DNA of 64,000 nt. Origin: Cryptomeria japonica (taxonomy: Eukaryota; Streptophyta; Pinopsida; Cupressales; Cupressaceae). The position numbers and the translations under genes were made by a program. Under the pieces are notes generated by a model. That model saw nothing but the letters and a program-made list of their open reading frames with translations, was not told where the DNA came from and did no database searches. The stretch is taken from positions 146,567,744-146,631,743 of the forward strand of contig NC_081407.1 of NCBI RefSeq assembly GCF_030272615.1. The letters are read 5' to 3'. Shown here piece after piece: positions 20,613 to 31,847 of the stretch (its first letter is position 1; each line of letters starts with the position of its first letter).

Positions 20613-21000
20613 CATTACTATTCAAACTAAATATTGGATTTTCATGCATGATTAGGGATGAAGTTCCACCAATCACAACATCTTTGAAAGGGCAACTTTG
20701 ATTTACTAAGGGACCTTTGGGAAAAAGCCATACAAACCCTTGATGAAAAAACCCAAGCAAATAAACCTACTCCCAAAACCAACATAGAATTATTCTTGTA
20801 TGCACAAGAAGAAAGTAAAATAATCAAAAGAAAAAGCTTCAAACAAGGCACCCAACAAATCTCCAAACAATACCCAAAACTCAACACCAAACCATGAGAA
20901 GAATGCCCAAAAACCACAACACTACCCCTACGAACCCAACACACCACTCATCCCCCCTCCCCATGCCAAAAACCAAACAAGAAGTAGTTCCAAATGATCA
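20613..21000 (-). pseudogene. LINE ORF1 N-terminal part and 5' region (right of gypsy insertion)
   Basis: The minus-strand frame ending at the GATTC junction contains 'VIGGTSSLIMHENPIFSLN'. It continues, across the gypsy element, with the frame at 2,397 that has 'EVSSQNGGF' and 'FVEEDINYLSNHAL'. Together they follow the usual N-terminal order of plant LINE ORF1. Upstream, toward 21,000, the frame shifts and the LINE 5' end cannot be placed exactly. Confidence 0.55.
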
Positions 21001-21588
21001 ACTATGGCCTCTCCCCTAACTGTAGTCTTCCTCCACTGTTGGAACAACTTCATCACACCCTCAATTCTCTAGTTATATCTAACTTAGCTAGAATGAATCT
21101 TGTTGTATCACATATTTGGCCAAAATTGATATTTAGTTAGAAATTTTTAAATTCACTTATGCTAATAAGTTGACCAAAAGGGTGACACAACTTTGTACTT
21201 TTACCTCAAGGCTATTTCAATTAGCTTCCACTTGAGGACCATAAGAAATAAAATAAAACATACACGAAATCGAAAGCAAGTGAGACTCTCTAAGATAAGA
21301 TATGAAGAACTAATCTAAAAACAACACTTCCATTTGACAAAGTCTAAAAATATATTTACAAATGAGGAATACCCTTTACTTATAGAATGCTAAAAGGTGG
21401 AATTTAGTCTTTACTATTGATTAAATGAGACAATTGAAAGGACAAAAATAACTATAAGGTCAACCTAAAAATAAACATCATTTTTAGATAACTTGCCCCA
21501 CAATCCTCGTATGAGGGGAGGGATAAATTCTCCATTAAATATTAAAGTAGCCATAAAAATGATAATTAAATAGCATGCTACTGATTTA
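21001..21588. other. AT-rich interval, no gene seen
   Basis: I see no long frame or repeat. It may include the LINE 5' region and older flanking DNA. It ends at the TTAAT duplication of the next element. Confidence 0.5.
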
Positions 21589-21593
21589 TTAAT

Positions 21594-21920
21594 TATTGGA
21601 GTTGAGGAAAAATCAACTCTACAGCTCCCAAAAATCACCTGCATGCAAACCTGTCACAGAAGGAGAGAATAAAAAAAGCTATGGAGGCTAGAATTCCGAG
21701 ATCCATAAAAGAGGAGTCATATTGATTGCACAATAAGAATACAATACAATATTACAGTTGTTATGAAAATACAAAGAGAGAATCCTTATAAAAGGATACT
21801 CGAAACCCTAAAGGTGAAACCCTAAAGAATTATAAGATTCCTAAGTTCAGCTTAAGCATGGAGTATAATAGACTAATAATTAAATAAATAATTATTAGCT
21901 AATAAAAGATAACTCCAACA
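21594..21920 (-). repeat. 3' LTR of the non-autonomous copia element (327 bp)
   Basis: It matches 31,518-31,842 with scattered substitutions and is followed on the right by the complement of a polypurine tract ('ccccccctta'). Confidence 0.85.
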
Positions 21921-22334
21921 CCCCCCCTTAAGATGAACTCAGGGAGTAGCTAAAAAACAACTAAGGACTAAAAAAGCATGTAAAAAATGCTAGAAAATAA
22001 CAATGGGTCTTGACAACTAGGCTTGATGAGGTACCCAACTACAATAAAATCTCTGTAAAGTGGAGAAAAAGGAGAAAACCCTGTGGGAACAAAATTCCTC
22101 TCCAAGAAGAGATGAAATCTCAAGTGAAGGACTAAGAAGCCTCCAAACAAGAGTGTTCCAGAAGATAGGAACACAAAAAAGAGCATGAAGAACACCACTG
22201 AAGCATGAAATAGCTACAAACACTGTCGAAGAGTAACTGTTGATATGAAGAACCTCCACTGAAATAGAACATGACCAGGTAGAGAAGACTGTAATCTACA
22301 TGAGTGGACACACTACTCGAATTAGATGGCAAAC

Positions 22335-23605
22335 TGTAAAGCGGAAAAATCGAACCCTAGTCATTCTCCCCTCCCCAACTCCAAGGAGAGAGAAGGGAGA
22401 GTCACTAGGGTTGATGGTTTTCACTTAGGAGGGACTTTACATTCAAAAGAGGGGTTGAAACCCACAAGATCCAATCCCACGCAATGCAAGATTGGATTCT
22501 ATATGAGTTTCAAGGGTTGTGATAGCAAGGATACCCTCTTTTGTAAAGAATATAATAGAAAGATTGAACTAGGAATGCATGTAGAAGGAAGAAAGATTCA
22601 CTTATAAACAGAGATAGGAATATGATATGAAGCTGCGGACCTGGAATTAGCAGTAAAATGTTGAGATGGTGTTGTTCTGCAAATTTGAGCGAAAGTTGAC
22701 GGGACGATGGCGCCCGGCGTGCACACGGTCGTCCGAAAAATCCGCAAAACGAAGGGGGATCTGTTCGTCTCTGCACAAGGATTCCAGATCTTCAATTTCA
22801 GCTACGTACCTGCAACCTACACACAGAAAAGCGAAGACGATTGGGGGGTTAGGGATTAGGGGTTTTCCCTTAGGTCAAACCCCGGTTTTGGAATTAACCA
22901 AGAAATGAGAAATGCTGTAAATGTAAATGACTGTAATGTAAAACAAGTACTAGTACCTTGTTGTAAGGATGTTTGTATCCTTATATGCGAAGGTATAGAT
23001 GTTGTTGTTTGTTGTATGTTGTATGTTGTATGTTGTATGTTGTAGTATGTAATGTGTTGTAAGTGATCTCCTCTTCAATGGTTGAATCCTTGTCTTGAAT
23101 GCAACACTTAGCCTTGAATGGAGACTTAGAATGATCAATTGCTTGAAGGAATGCTTGAATGCTTGAATGCTTGAATGTTTGAATATCGTTTCCACGCCTT
23201 GTACACATATGTCCTTCCTCCCCCAAATGGGAGAGGAAATGTAGTTTATATACTTGCCAATTAGGGTTAAAAGACTGATTTTCCCGACCTTAGGCCGACC
23301 AGGAAATGTTATTTTCCAAATTGCAAACAAAAAGGCCCGAAGTCCCATAGGAGACCGGGCCCAAAATAGGGCCAGGGACCAAGGCGCTGGGCGCCCAAGT
23401 CCTGAAGGACCAGGGCGCTGGGCGCCCTGGTCCCACCTCCCGGGACAACAGGGTGCAAGGAGGGATCAAGCAGGGTGCTGGAAAAATGCAGTTTTTGATG
23501 TCATGAACAAGTTTCGGGGTCTCCATTCAGGTTCAGTGTTGCGTCGCCATCGTGAAGACCCAAATGCGGTCGAAATTGCAAGTGTCGCAATTTTAGGACA
23601 CTACA
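22335..23605 (-). repeat. 3' LTR of gypsy element 2 (1,271 bp)
   Basis: It contains a (TTGTATG)n microsatellite near 23,010-23,045, a 'gaatgctt' short repeat near 23,150-23,180, and two 27-bp hairpin units at 23,376-23,433. All three arrays differ in copy number from the right LTR. Confidence 0.9.
23376..23433. repeat. Tandem hairpin units in LTR (two copies, period 31)
   Basis: Unit 2 (23,407-23,433) is a perfect 12-bp-arm palindrome: GGACCAGGGCGC, loop TGG, GCGCCCTGGTCC. Unit 1 (23,376-23,402) is the same with three mismatched arm positions. Confidence 0.95.
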
Positions 23606-24395
23606 TTTAGCCCCCACTTTAGTGGGAGTATAGGCGTACGCTCATACTTTCGGTAAAGTAAAAGGAAACAATATTGAAAAACTTTCACCACGTCAAGGAG
23701 GCAAGATACACCAAGCCCCCAGTGGACTAAGGATCTTACGACTTCGATTGACAAAGCAAAAGGGAAGATCACGAGAGAGAACCATGACTGTCAGTAGTAA
23801 GGTTCCCTCACTATGAGTCATGCAAGAAAGATATCAAAAATTTTCAAGGCAAGGCTAAATTTGCCAAGAAATTTTCAAGTATCTTGAAAAGATATGAACG
23901 GGATGTATGCCCCCCTACGTTAAAGTGATCGCACACGCCTCATCGGGGGTGATTGCTTTAAGGTAGTGATACATATAAGAATGAGAAGGGAAAGGAGCAC
24001 GTTATCACAAGGATTTAGCCCCCAAGTGTGAGATAAGCCCAAGGATAATAGACACAAAACACAAAGCACAAGGTGACTTTGCTTTCCTCGGGGTCAGTAT
24101 GCTGTATGATAATTCATGTATATCATATGTATGTATGCATAATTGTTCTTCATTCCCCAATCAAGGAAGGTCACCTAGAAGAAGGGAACACATGTGTCTT
24201 TTGAGTCAACATGAGAGAGACCAAAAGAGATCTCAATGTTTTGCATCGTCCTCAAGTAGACAACACTAAGGACAACAAATAGAAGAATGAGAATAACACA
24301 TAGAAGAAGTGACAAAAGAGAGGAGGAGAGAGTCTGCTATGCTAATGAAACTAGTCTAGCACGTCATCTACCCCCCGATCTTGCTGATCAACGTT
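23606..24395 (-). other. 3' non-coding segment of gypsy element 2
   Basis: This lies between the gag-protease stop and the 3' LTR. No pol homology is seen, although that is where reverse transcriptase and integrase would follow. It ends with the polypurine tract beside the LTR. Confidence 0.65.
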
Positions 24396-27300
24396 TCAGG
24401 AAGGCAGGGAACACGCTAGAGGAGGAACATCCAACACAGCAGATGGAGCTATCACAAGATCCAAACAAGGGCTATGTTCATATCCCAAGCCACGATGTTC
24501 TTGTCTAGGAGCTAGGATAAGTGCTTTAGAAAATTCATTAGATAAATGGTTATCAACATCAACATATTCATATTCACTATCAGAATGAACAGGAGAAGTA
24601 GCATTTTCATCATGAATGACATTTTCATCTATATCATCATCAAGATTTATAAAAATAGGATCTTTAACTCGCACAGGATCAAGACCATCATGCATCTTAT
24701 GTTTAGGGGATTTCGGCTCAATCATCGGCTGAGGAGAAAATGGAATAATGCTTGTTGAAGGTGTTTTTGGGGATTGCAAAGTTGGAGAAGCAGCTGCCTG
24801 AGCTCTAAGACGACGCTTTCGTCGGCGTTCACGTGCAGAACGATTTCGTCTAGTCTTAGTAGGAAGTTGCGAAGATTGAGGAGGAGGAATGTTCTCATCC
24901 TTATCACTTGGGTGTTTAGGTTGTGGTCTCTTAGGTTGAACAATAGGAGAAGAGGAAGGTCTCTTCTCTCGATAAGAGGAAGGAGGAGGAACTGCTCCAT
25001 ATAAGGGAGGAATACTTGGTTTAGGAAGGAGACCAAGTCCATCATGACGAGGAGGGATAGGTCTACTTTTAGGAAGTTTATTAGATATAGGCATAGTCAC
25101 ATCCATAGGAATGGGTTGGGAATCTTCTTGAGGAAAGACATTAGTTTTATCTTTCAAAGGAAGAACTTCCTTCTCAAGAATGATAGGGATGTCAAGTTTG
25201 GGTGTTCTAGGTTCACTTAGAGATAAGATCATATCTTTTTTCCACTTTTGATAAGATTTGAAAAGATGATCACTTCATGGAGGAAGGGATTGGAATTGTT
25301 TAGGCCAAAAATAATCAATAGGAACACTAGAAGTTCTTTCAGCTGGTTTAAAGACACTATGATTGACAGTAACAACTTCACCATTATGGGGAAATTTCAA
25401 ACACTTATGAATAGGAGAAGAAATAGCTTTCATGGAAGATAGCCAAGGATAGCCTAGCTTCACACGAAATTGTTCAGATGAAGGAATAATAGCAAAGTTC
25501 ACATCAAGGGATTTGTTATGGACCTCAATAGCTAATGTAATAGAACCAATTGCAGGAGAAGAAAATGCATCAAATAGTTTCACAACCACATTTGTTTCGT
25601 CATAGATCACTTGATTCAATTGCAAAGTAAAAAGAAATTCTTCAGTAATGATATTAACCATGCAAGAAGGATCAATAAGCACTCCACGGCAAGGTGTATT
25701 TTTGACTTTTGCAACTATATATAAAGGACCATCAGGTGCCCTGATAGTTTCACTGGAATCAAATGTGATGGAAGGTTCTTTAGGGATTTTCTGCTGCTCC
25801 ACAAAGTTAATCACATTCGGAGTCATAGACACAAGATCATCAGGTGAGACAGAGGAATTAGTAATATCAATCGCATTAGAGGTATGAGAAGGCAATGGAT
25901 CAGTGAAAATCTGAAGATTTTGATTAGGAGGAACTACAGATGTGTTGCCTTTATCATTCACTCCAGAAACAGAGATAGTATTATTATCAATCAAATCTTG
26001 AATTTTACCCTTTAAAGCAAAACATTTTTCAGTATCATGCCCAGGATGACGATGAAATTGACAAAAAGATTTGTTATCAAAATAAGGTGAAGTAATCTTT
26101 GCAGGATCTATTTGTCTTATAGGAGGAAGAGTAAGCACATTTTGTTCCAATAACTTATTTATAATACTATGTAATGATTCATTCAAAGGAGTAAACTTTC
26201 TTTCTTTCTTGAAAAACTTAGAAATAGGAGACACACCTGATGCTGCATTCACATTGTTGTTGATGATGTTTTCATTGAATTTAATGGAATCTCTGTTCGG
26301 TTTAAACTTTCCAAATGGTTGTTGACTGCTATCACCCTTATCACTTGGAGCCATAGGATGTGATTGTTCCATTTGACTCACAGTCAGTTGATAATTGTGA
26401 AGAGTTGCGCACAACTGTTGGAAAGAAGTAAACTCAGAAAACAGGAGTTTGTCTCGAATATCTTTTTGTAAATTAGAAATAAAGATTCTTTGAATATCAT
26501 TGTCAAGCACTGGAAAAGAAATTTGAGCATACAAATGCTTATATCTACCAATGAAATCAGTCACTTTTTCTTTAACACCTTGTTTACAATGCATTAAATC
26601 AATCAAAGTAACTTTAGGACTTATATTGTTTTGAAATTGTTGAATGAAAGCATTTGCAAGTTGTTCGAAAGAAGTAATAGAATAGGAAGGCAATGAGCAA
26701 TACCATTGTAAGGCTTTGTCTCTTAATGTTCTAGTAAACAGTTTTGCAAGCAACCTTTGGTCATAAGCAAAATCAGTACATATTGTTTGAAAGGTCTTAA
26801 CATGTGTTAGAGGATCACCCTTACCATTATAAAGCTCCAAATGTGGAATTTCAACATGTTTAGGGGGAATAGCTTGAACAATATCAAGAGAAAGTGGGCT
26901 TGCAACATCAAATGTGGGCACACTAAACTTAGATTGATTCATAGAGGCAATTTGTTGTTGTAAAGAAGAGATAGTTTGTGCAAGATTGTTAATGGTCGCT
27001 TCAGTTGACGAGTTCATATTAGATGTGTTAGATTGTGATGGAGGTGTTATGTTATTGAAAGAAGGTAGAGAGTAAGGTGGTGGGACACTATGATAGTTAG
27101 TCATAGGAGATGATTGGACAGGAGGAACACTACAAGGAGGAATGGAATGATTAAACGAATTGCCCCCTTGCGTCATGTTCATTTGTGGAGATATAATAGG
27201 GACACTCATTGAAGGAATGAATGAAGAAGTCAGATTGAATGAAGGAAGAGGGTTGATTGAAGAAGAAGGATTGCCCCCATGACTAGTGATCATAGAAGGA

Positions 27301-27797
27301 ATGTCTTGTATTGAAGTAGTCATTATGTTTGATGTAAAAGTAGGTATGCTAGCAATAGAAGTTGTCAAAGGAATAGAATGATTAACTTGAGTAGGAGGTT
27401 GTGTATAACCTAAGGTTTCGGCACAACTTTTCATAGGCATCACATTTGAATCCACAATGTGTGCAATACCACGCAAAATATCAACTCCATTCTTATCACT
27501 TTGAAGCATACGTTTTAGACCCTCAATTAAAGGAAGAGCTTGACTATCAGGGTATTCTTGAGACATCCACTGTCGAAAATCGTCAAATTGGTTATCCAAT
27601 TTTGAAAGTTGTTCTACAGAAACCTCATGGAGAGCTTCTTCATCATTAAGAGGATTAGAGGAATTACCCATGTCCTCGTTAAAAAGACCATTCAAATTAG
27701 GTTCCATCTCCTCAGTAATTAAACCTTGGAAGGACTTAATTCTAAGGCTTCGTCTAACGGGAATAGTGTAAGTAGGGCTTAATGTTGTAAAACTCAT
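24396..27797 (-). pseudogene. Gypsy element 2 Gag-protease polyprotein (one TGA; protease active site altered)
   Basis: One minus-strand frame runs from the ATG at 27,797 to 24,396, interrupted only by TGA at 25,275. The first part is 840 residues. It has a Pro/Ser-rich N-terminal third, Retrotrans_gag at about 325-500 ('LRDKALQWYCSLPSYSITSF'), and a knuckle-like CQFHRHPGHDTEKC near 605. A retropepsin fold follows (about 703-810, 'RVKLGYPWLSSM'). Its active site is LIDPSCMVNI, where functional enzymes have D-[TSG]-G-[AS], so it should be inactive. After the stop, 279 residues are Pro-, Lys- and Arg-rich with 'RRNRSARERRRKRRLRAQ', resembling a nucleic-acid-binding tail. No reverse transcriptase or integrase is present. 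The frame is otherwise open for 1,133 codons. Confidence 0.85.
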
Positions 27798-28957
27798 GCA
27801 CTAAAGAGAGAGAGAAGATTTTGAATTTTAGAGGTAGCAAATTTCAGTAAAACCAGCCAATCTTCCAGATTTAAGCTGTTAAATACAATCAGGACAATCT
27901 CCCGAAATTTCGGAAAAAATGTCCGGGACCGTGGCGCTCGGGGTGCACACGGTCCTCGCAACTTTTTTCGAAATTTGCAGGGATGAAAGTTATGATGATT
28001 TTACAGCTAACCTGAAAAAATTGAGTGATTTTACGATCTGTAGATAGGCCAAATTAAAGTTGCAATCTCAAAATTGAACCCTACCAAGATTGTCGAAAAA
28101 TGCAAAATTTGAATTTTGAAAAAGAGAGGGAAACTGAAATTTTGAATTTTATGATTTTAGAGGGAATACCAAAAGCAATGCAAGTTTTGAAATTTGAAAA
28201 TTGACTCAATTTCACGCAAAATTCAATTCTGAAAGCGGAAATCAAAGTTGTTGTAATTAAGCACTTAGTTTCAAAAGTCACAAATTGCAAAAATTTGAAT
28301 AAATCACTGAAATTTCGAATGAATGCCAACACACTTTTCAGATTTAGGACTGTAAGAAACACAATTTTGACACAAATTTCAATTTCAACAATTTTTGAAT
28401 GATTAGAAGCCTCAATCCAAGCAATCGCTAGACCAACTTTGACTGTAATTTTGAAGGTGTTAAAATTGATAAAATCAGCCAAAATTCTGGATTTTAGCAA
28501 AAAAATACAATAAGATCTAGCTCCTGAAATTTCGGAAAAAATGTCAGGGACGATGGCGCTCGGGGTGCACACGGTCCTCGCAACTTTTTTCCAAATTTTC
28601 AGGGATGAAAGATATTGTGATTTTATTGCGGAATCCAAAGTTACAGCCGATTTGGAGATGTTTTGATCAGTGAAATTGTCGGACAAAGGTTGAATCAAGA
28701 GGGTTTCAAAAATTAGGGTTTTGACACTTAACCACTTAATTTTCAAAATTAACGCACAAATATGAATTGATAATTTGTAATAGAAGGGCAGATCTGAAAC
28801 AAGCATTAACAATTAAACATTTCACGAGTTTAATTACTTAAAAAGAAAATTTAGGGTTTTTATGCAATTAACCTCTAAAATTTTGCAAAAGATCAAACAT
28901 GGAAATGTAATCAAGGAATCCAATTTTCAGATCTAATTACGAATAATCAGAAAGGAT
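27798..28957 (-). other. 5' leader of gypsy element 2
   Basis: This AT-rich leader contains two copies of a GC-rich motif related to one in the LTRs (27,925-27,954 and 28,547-28,576), each preceded by 'gaaatttcggaaaaaatgtc'. The 243-residue frame at 28,081-28,812 is Ile/Phe/Lys-rich, lacks family resemblance and is not called. Confidence 0.6.
27925..27954. repeat. GC-rich hairpin motif in leader (GGACCGTG...CACGGTCC)
   Basis: GGACCGTG and its exact complement CACGGTCC flank a 14-base loop. Variant copies are at 28,547-28,576 in the leader and at 22,702-22,730 and 29,348-29,376 in the two LTRs, making four per element. Confidence 0.85.
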
Positions 28958-28979
28958 GTTCACATCGGGTTCACCAAAA

Positions 28980-30260
28980 TGTAAAGCGAAAAAATCGAAC
29001 CCTAGTCATTCTCCCCTCCCCAACTCCAAGGAGAGAGAAGGGAGAGTCACTAGGGTTGATGGTTTTCACTTAGGAGGGAATTTACATTCAAAAGAGGGGT
29101 TGAAACCCACAAGATCCAATCCCACACAATGCAAGATTGGATTCTATATGAGTTTCAAGGGTTGTGATAACAAGGATACCCTCTTTTGTAAAGAATATAG
29201 ATAGAAAGATTGAACTAGGAATGCATGTAGAAGGAAGAAAGATTCACTTATAAACAGAGATAGGAATATGATATGAAGCTGCGGACCTGGAATTAGCAGT
29301 AAAATGTTGAGACGGTGCTGTTCTGCAAATTTGAGCGAAAGTTGACGGGACGATGGCGCCCGGCATGCACACGATCCTCCGAAAAATCCGCGAAATGAAG
29401 GGGGATCTGTTCGTCTCTGCACAAGGATTCCAGATCTTCAATTTCAGCCGCGTACCTGCAACCTACACACAGAAAAGCGAAGACGATTGGGGGGTTAAGG
29501 ATTAGGGGTTTGCCCTTAGGTCAAACCCCGGTTTTGGAATTAACCAAGAAATGAGAAATGCTGTAAATGTAAATGACTGTAATGTAAAACAAGTACTAGT
29601 ACCTTGTTGTAAGGATGTTTGTATCCTTATATGCGAAGGTATAGATGTTGTTGTTTGTTGTATGTTGTATGTTGTAGTATGTAATGTGTTGTAAGTGATC
29701 TCCTCTTCAATGGTTGAATCCTTGTCTTGAATGCAACACTTAGCCTTGAATGGAGACTTAGAATGATCAATTGCTTGAAGGAATGCTTGAATGCTTGAAT
29801 GTTTGAATATCGTTTCCACGCCTTGTATACATATGTCCTTCCTCCCCCAAATGGGAGAGGAAATGTAGTTTATATACTTGCCAATTAGGGTTAAAAGACT
29901 GATTTACCCGACCTTAGGCCGACCAGGAAATGTTATTTTCCAAATTGCAAACAAAAAGGCCCGAAGTCCCATAGGAGACCGGGCCCAAAATAGGGCCAGG
30001 GACCAGGGCGCTGGGCGCCATGGTCCTGGGGGACCAGGGCACTGGGCGCCCTAGTCCTGAAGGACCAGGGCGCTGGGTGCCCTGGTCCCACCTCCCGGGA
30101 CAACAGGGTGCAAGGAGGGATCAAGCAGGGTGCTGGAAAAATGCAGTTTTTGATGTCATGAACAAGTTTCGAGGTCTCCATTCAGGTTCAATGTTGCATC
30201 GCCATCGTGAAGACCCAAATGCGGTCGAAATTGCAAGTGTCGCAATTTTAGGACGCTACA
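28980..30260 (-). repeat. 5' LTR of gypsy element 2 (1,281 bp)
   Basis: It is the partner of 22,335-23,605. It has three hairpin units (30,000-30,026, 30,031-30,057 and 30,062-30,088) where the other LTR has two, and fewer TTGTATG units. It is followed by the CAAAC duplication. Confidence 0.9.
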
Positions 30261-30265
30261 CAAAC

Positions 30266-31505
30266 AAAGGCAAACAACTGAACTCGAAGATACAGATGAC
30301 ATGAAACACCAAAGCCTGAAGAGCTGATCAATCGAACCAAGGAAGCATTAGAACAACAGGACAAACCTCCCCATGATGCTGAAAAGGGAGAGGGACAGGT
30401 ACACAAAAAAGAACAACCAACAAGAACTGCATGACAAAGAACCAGGAACATCGAAGGTGCAGAGAAAGTACATAGTATCGTGGAAGGAGCACTCACTTGA
30501 CACACATCATAAGGCTAAGGTCATGGAAGGAACACTCAATTAACAAAGGTAGATGACAAACAAAAGACAAACATCAACCCCCCATGACACTTTATAATAA
30601 GTGCATGTACAATAAGGCACAAGATGTGCGAGATCCCAAGTATACAATGCATAGTGGCACTTTATCTTAGTGCATTTACAGAAATAAAATGCTTACAAAA
30701 AAAAATCTACAATGATCAGAAGAGACATAAGGCTGGAAATACAGAAAGAAAAACCAAAGACGAGACATCTTACTCAAAGAAAGAGATCCCAAGACCTGAA
30801 ACATCCAAGATATTCACCAGAGTGTTGAAAAACAAAAAAATGAATAAAATTTACCTAGATTAGAATCTGGAAAGAAAACTCATATTACTAGAAAATACAC
30901 AGAACAAGCTTTCCAACGATATAAAGTTTTCAAAAAATGGAGTTCGGATGCTCAAGTTATGTCTTCCGGAGTGCAAAAAAGAATCTCTAGCTTTGACAGA
31001 AAAAAATCATCCAAAAAGAAAAATAAAAAATTCAAACCTCCAGATCTGGATAGAGCTCGAAAAGAGCTTTCCAACGATATAAGGTTTGTTGAAAAATGCC
31101 TCCATATGACCAAGTTACGACCAAAAGAAAAAAACCCTTCTTTTAGGGCATAAAGAGGGTGTTAAAAGAAAAGAATATTAATTTTTATTTCTATTTTTTG
31201 CCGAAAATTTTCTGATGCATTTGTAGGTATAGTCGTCTGGATTTTGTGCCCTGCAAAGCATGCCAATGAAAAAATCATGGCCTAGTTGCCCTTGTCACCG
31301 AAATAGGTCGAATTATATATCAAAATTCGTGGAATCAGCCTCTTGAATCCATTTATGGGGTCCTTTTGGCACCAAAATGTACCAAAAAATCATCTACCCC
31401 CCAAAATTAAAAAAAAACAACAACCGCAAAAACCCCTGAATACTCAGATCTGAAGAACAATGCCCAAAAAATCTCATGAAGAGAACAAGGGCATGCAGAT
31501 CTGAA
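30266..31505 (-). other. 5' internal part of the non-autonomous copia element
   Basis: On the minus strand it carries repeated 'cataacttg' and 'tatatcgttggaaagct' segments (near 30,910-31,090). It also carries a stretch related to 40,560-41,280 of the plus-strand element ('aagtgccactatg', 'gccttattgta', 'ggttttgatgtttg'-like blocks). No coding frame is supported. Confidence 0.65.
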
Positions 31506-31517
31506 GCTCTGATACCA
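31506..31517 (-). promoter_or_regulatory. Primer-binding site TGGTATCAGAGC
   Basis: It is a perfect 12-base copia/initiator Met-tRNA site on the minus strand, directly next to the 5' LTR. This fixes the LTR end at ...CCAATA. Confidence 0.9.
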
Positions 31518-31842
31518 TATTGGAGTTGAGGAAAAATCAACTCTACAGCTCCCAAAGATTACCTGCATGCAAACCTGTCACAGAAAGAGAGAAGCAAAAA
31601 AGCTATATAGACCATAATTTAGAGATCCAGAAAAGAGGAGTCATATTGTGCAACAAGAATGCAATTCAATAATTACAATTGTTATGAAAATACAAAGAGA
31701 GAATCCTTATAAAAGGATACTCAAAACCCTAAAGGTGAAAACCCTAAAGAATTATAAGATTCCTAAGTTTACTTTAAGCATGGAGTATAATAGACTAATA
31801 ATTAAATAAATAATTATTAGCTAATAAAATATAACTCCAACA
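31518..31842 (-). repeat. 5' LTR of the non-autonomous copia element (325 bp)
   Basis: It is the partner of 21,594-21,920 and is followed by the TTAAT target duplication at 31,843-31,847. Confidence 0.85.
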
Positions 31843-31847
31843 TTAAT

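Larger units (their letters stand above)
22335..30260 (-). mobile_element. Gypsy element 2: gag and inactive protease only
   Basis: LTRs of 1,271 bp (22,335-23,605) and 1,281 bp (28,980-30,260) begin TGTAG and end CTTTACA on the minus strand. CAAAC flanks both ends (22,330-22,334 and 30,261-30,265). The purine tract AAAGTGGGGGCTAAA lies inside the left LTR, and TTTTGGTGAACCCGATGTG inside the right one, so the element is minus-strand. Its only coding region is the gag-protease frame at 24,396-27,797. It inserted into the internal region of the copia element at 21,594-31,842. The LTRs differ mainly in tandem-repeat copy number. Confidence 0.9.
21594..31842 (-). mobile_element. Non-autonomous copia-type element with nested gypsy element
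   Basis: The LTRs at 21,594-21,920 and 31,518-31,842 read TGTTGGAGTTAT...CTCCAATA on the minus strand. They are flanked by TTAAT on both sides (21,589-21,593 and 31,843-31,847). The primer site TGGTATCAGAGC (perfect) abuts the right LTR, and the purine tract TTAAGGGGGGG abuts the left one, so the element is minus-strand. Without the nested gypsy element it is about 2.3 kb with about 1.7 kb of internal sequence and no gag or pol. Its internal sequence is related to that of the element at 37,496-41,979. The LTR ends in TA, not CA. Confidence 0.85.

Noticed and set aside
28081-28812. 243-codon minus-strand frame in the leader of gypsy element 2
   Set aside because: AT-biased composition, no motif, and placed between primer site and gag where a leader is expected; it also contains copies of a non-coding hairpin motif.
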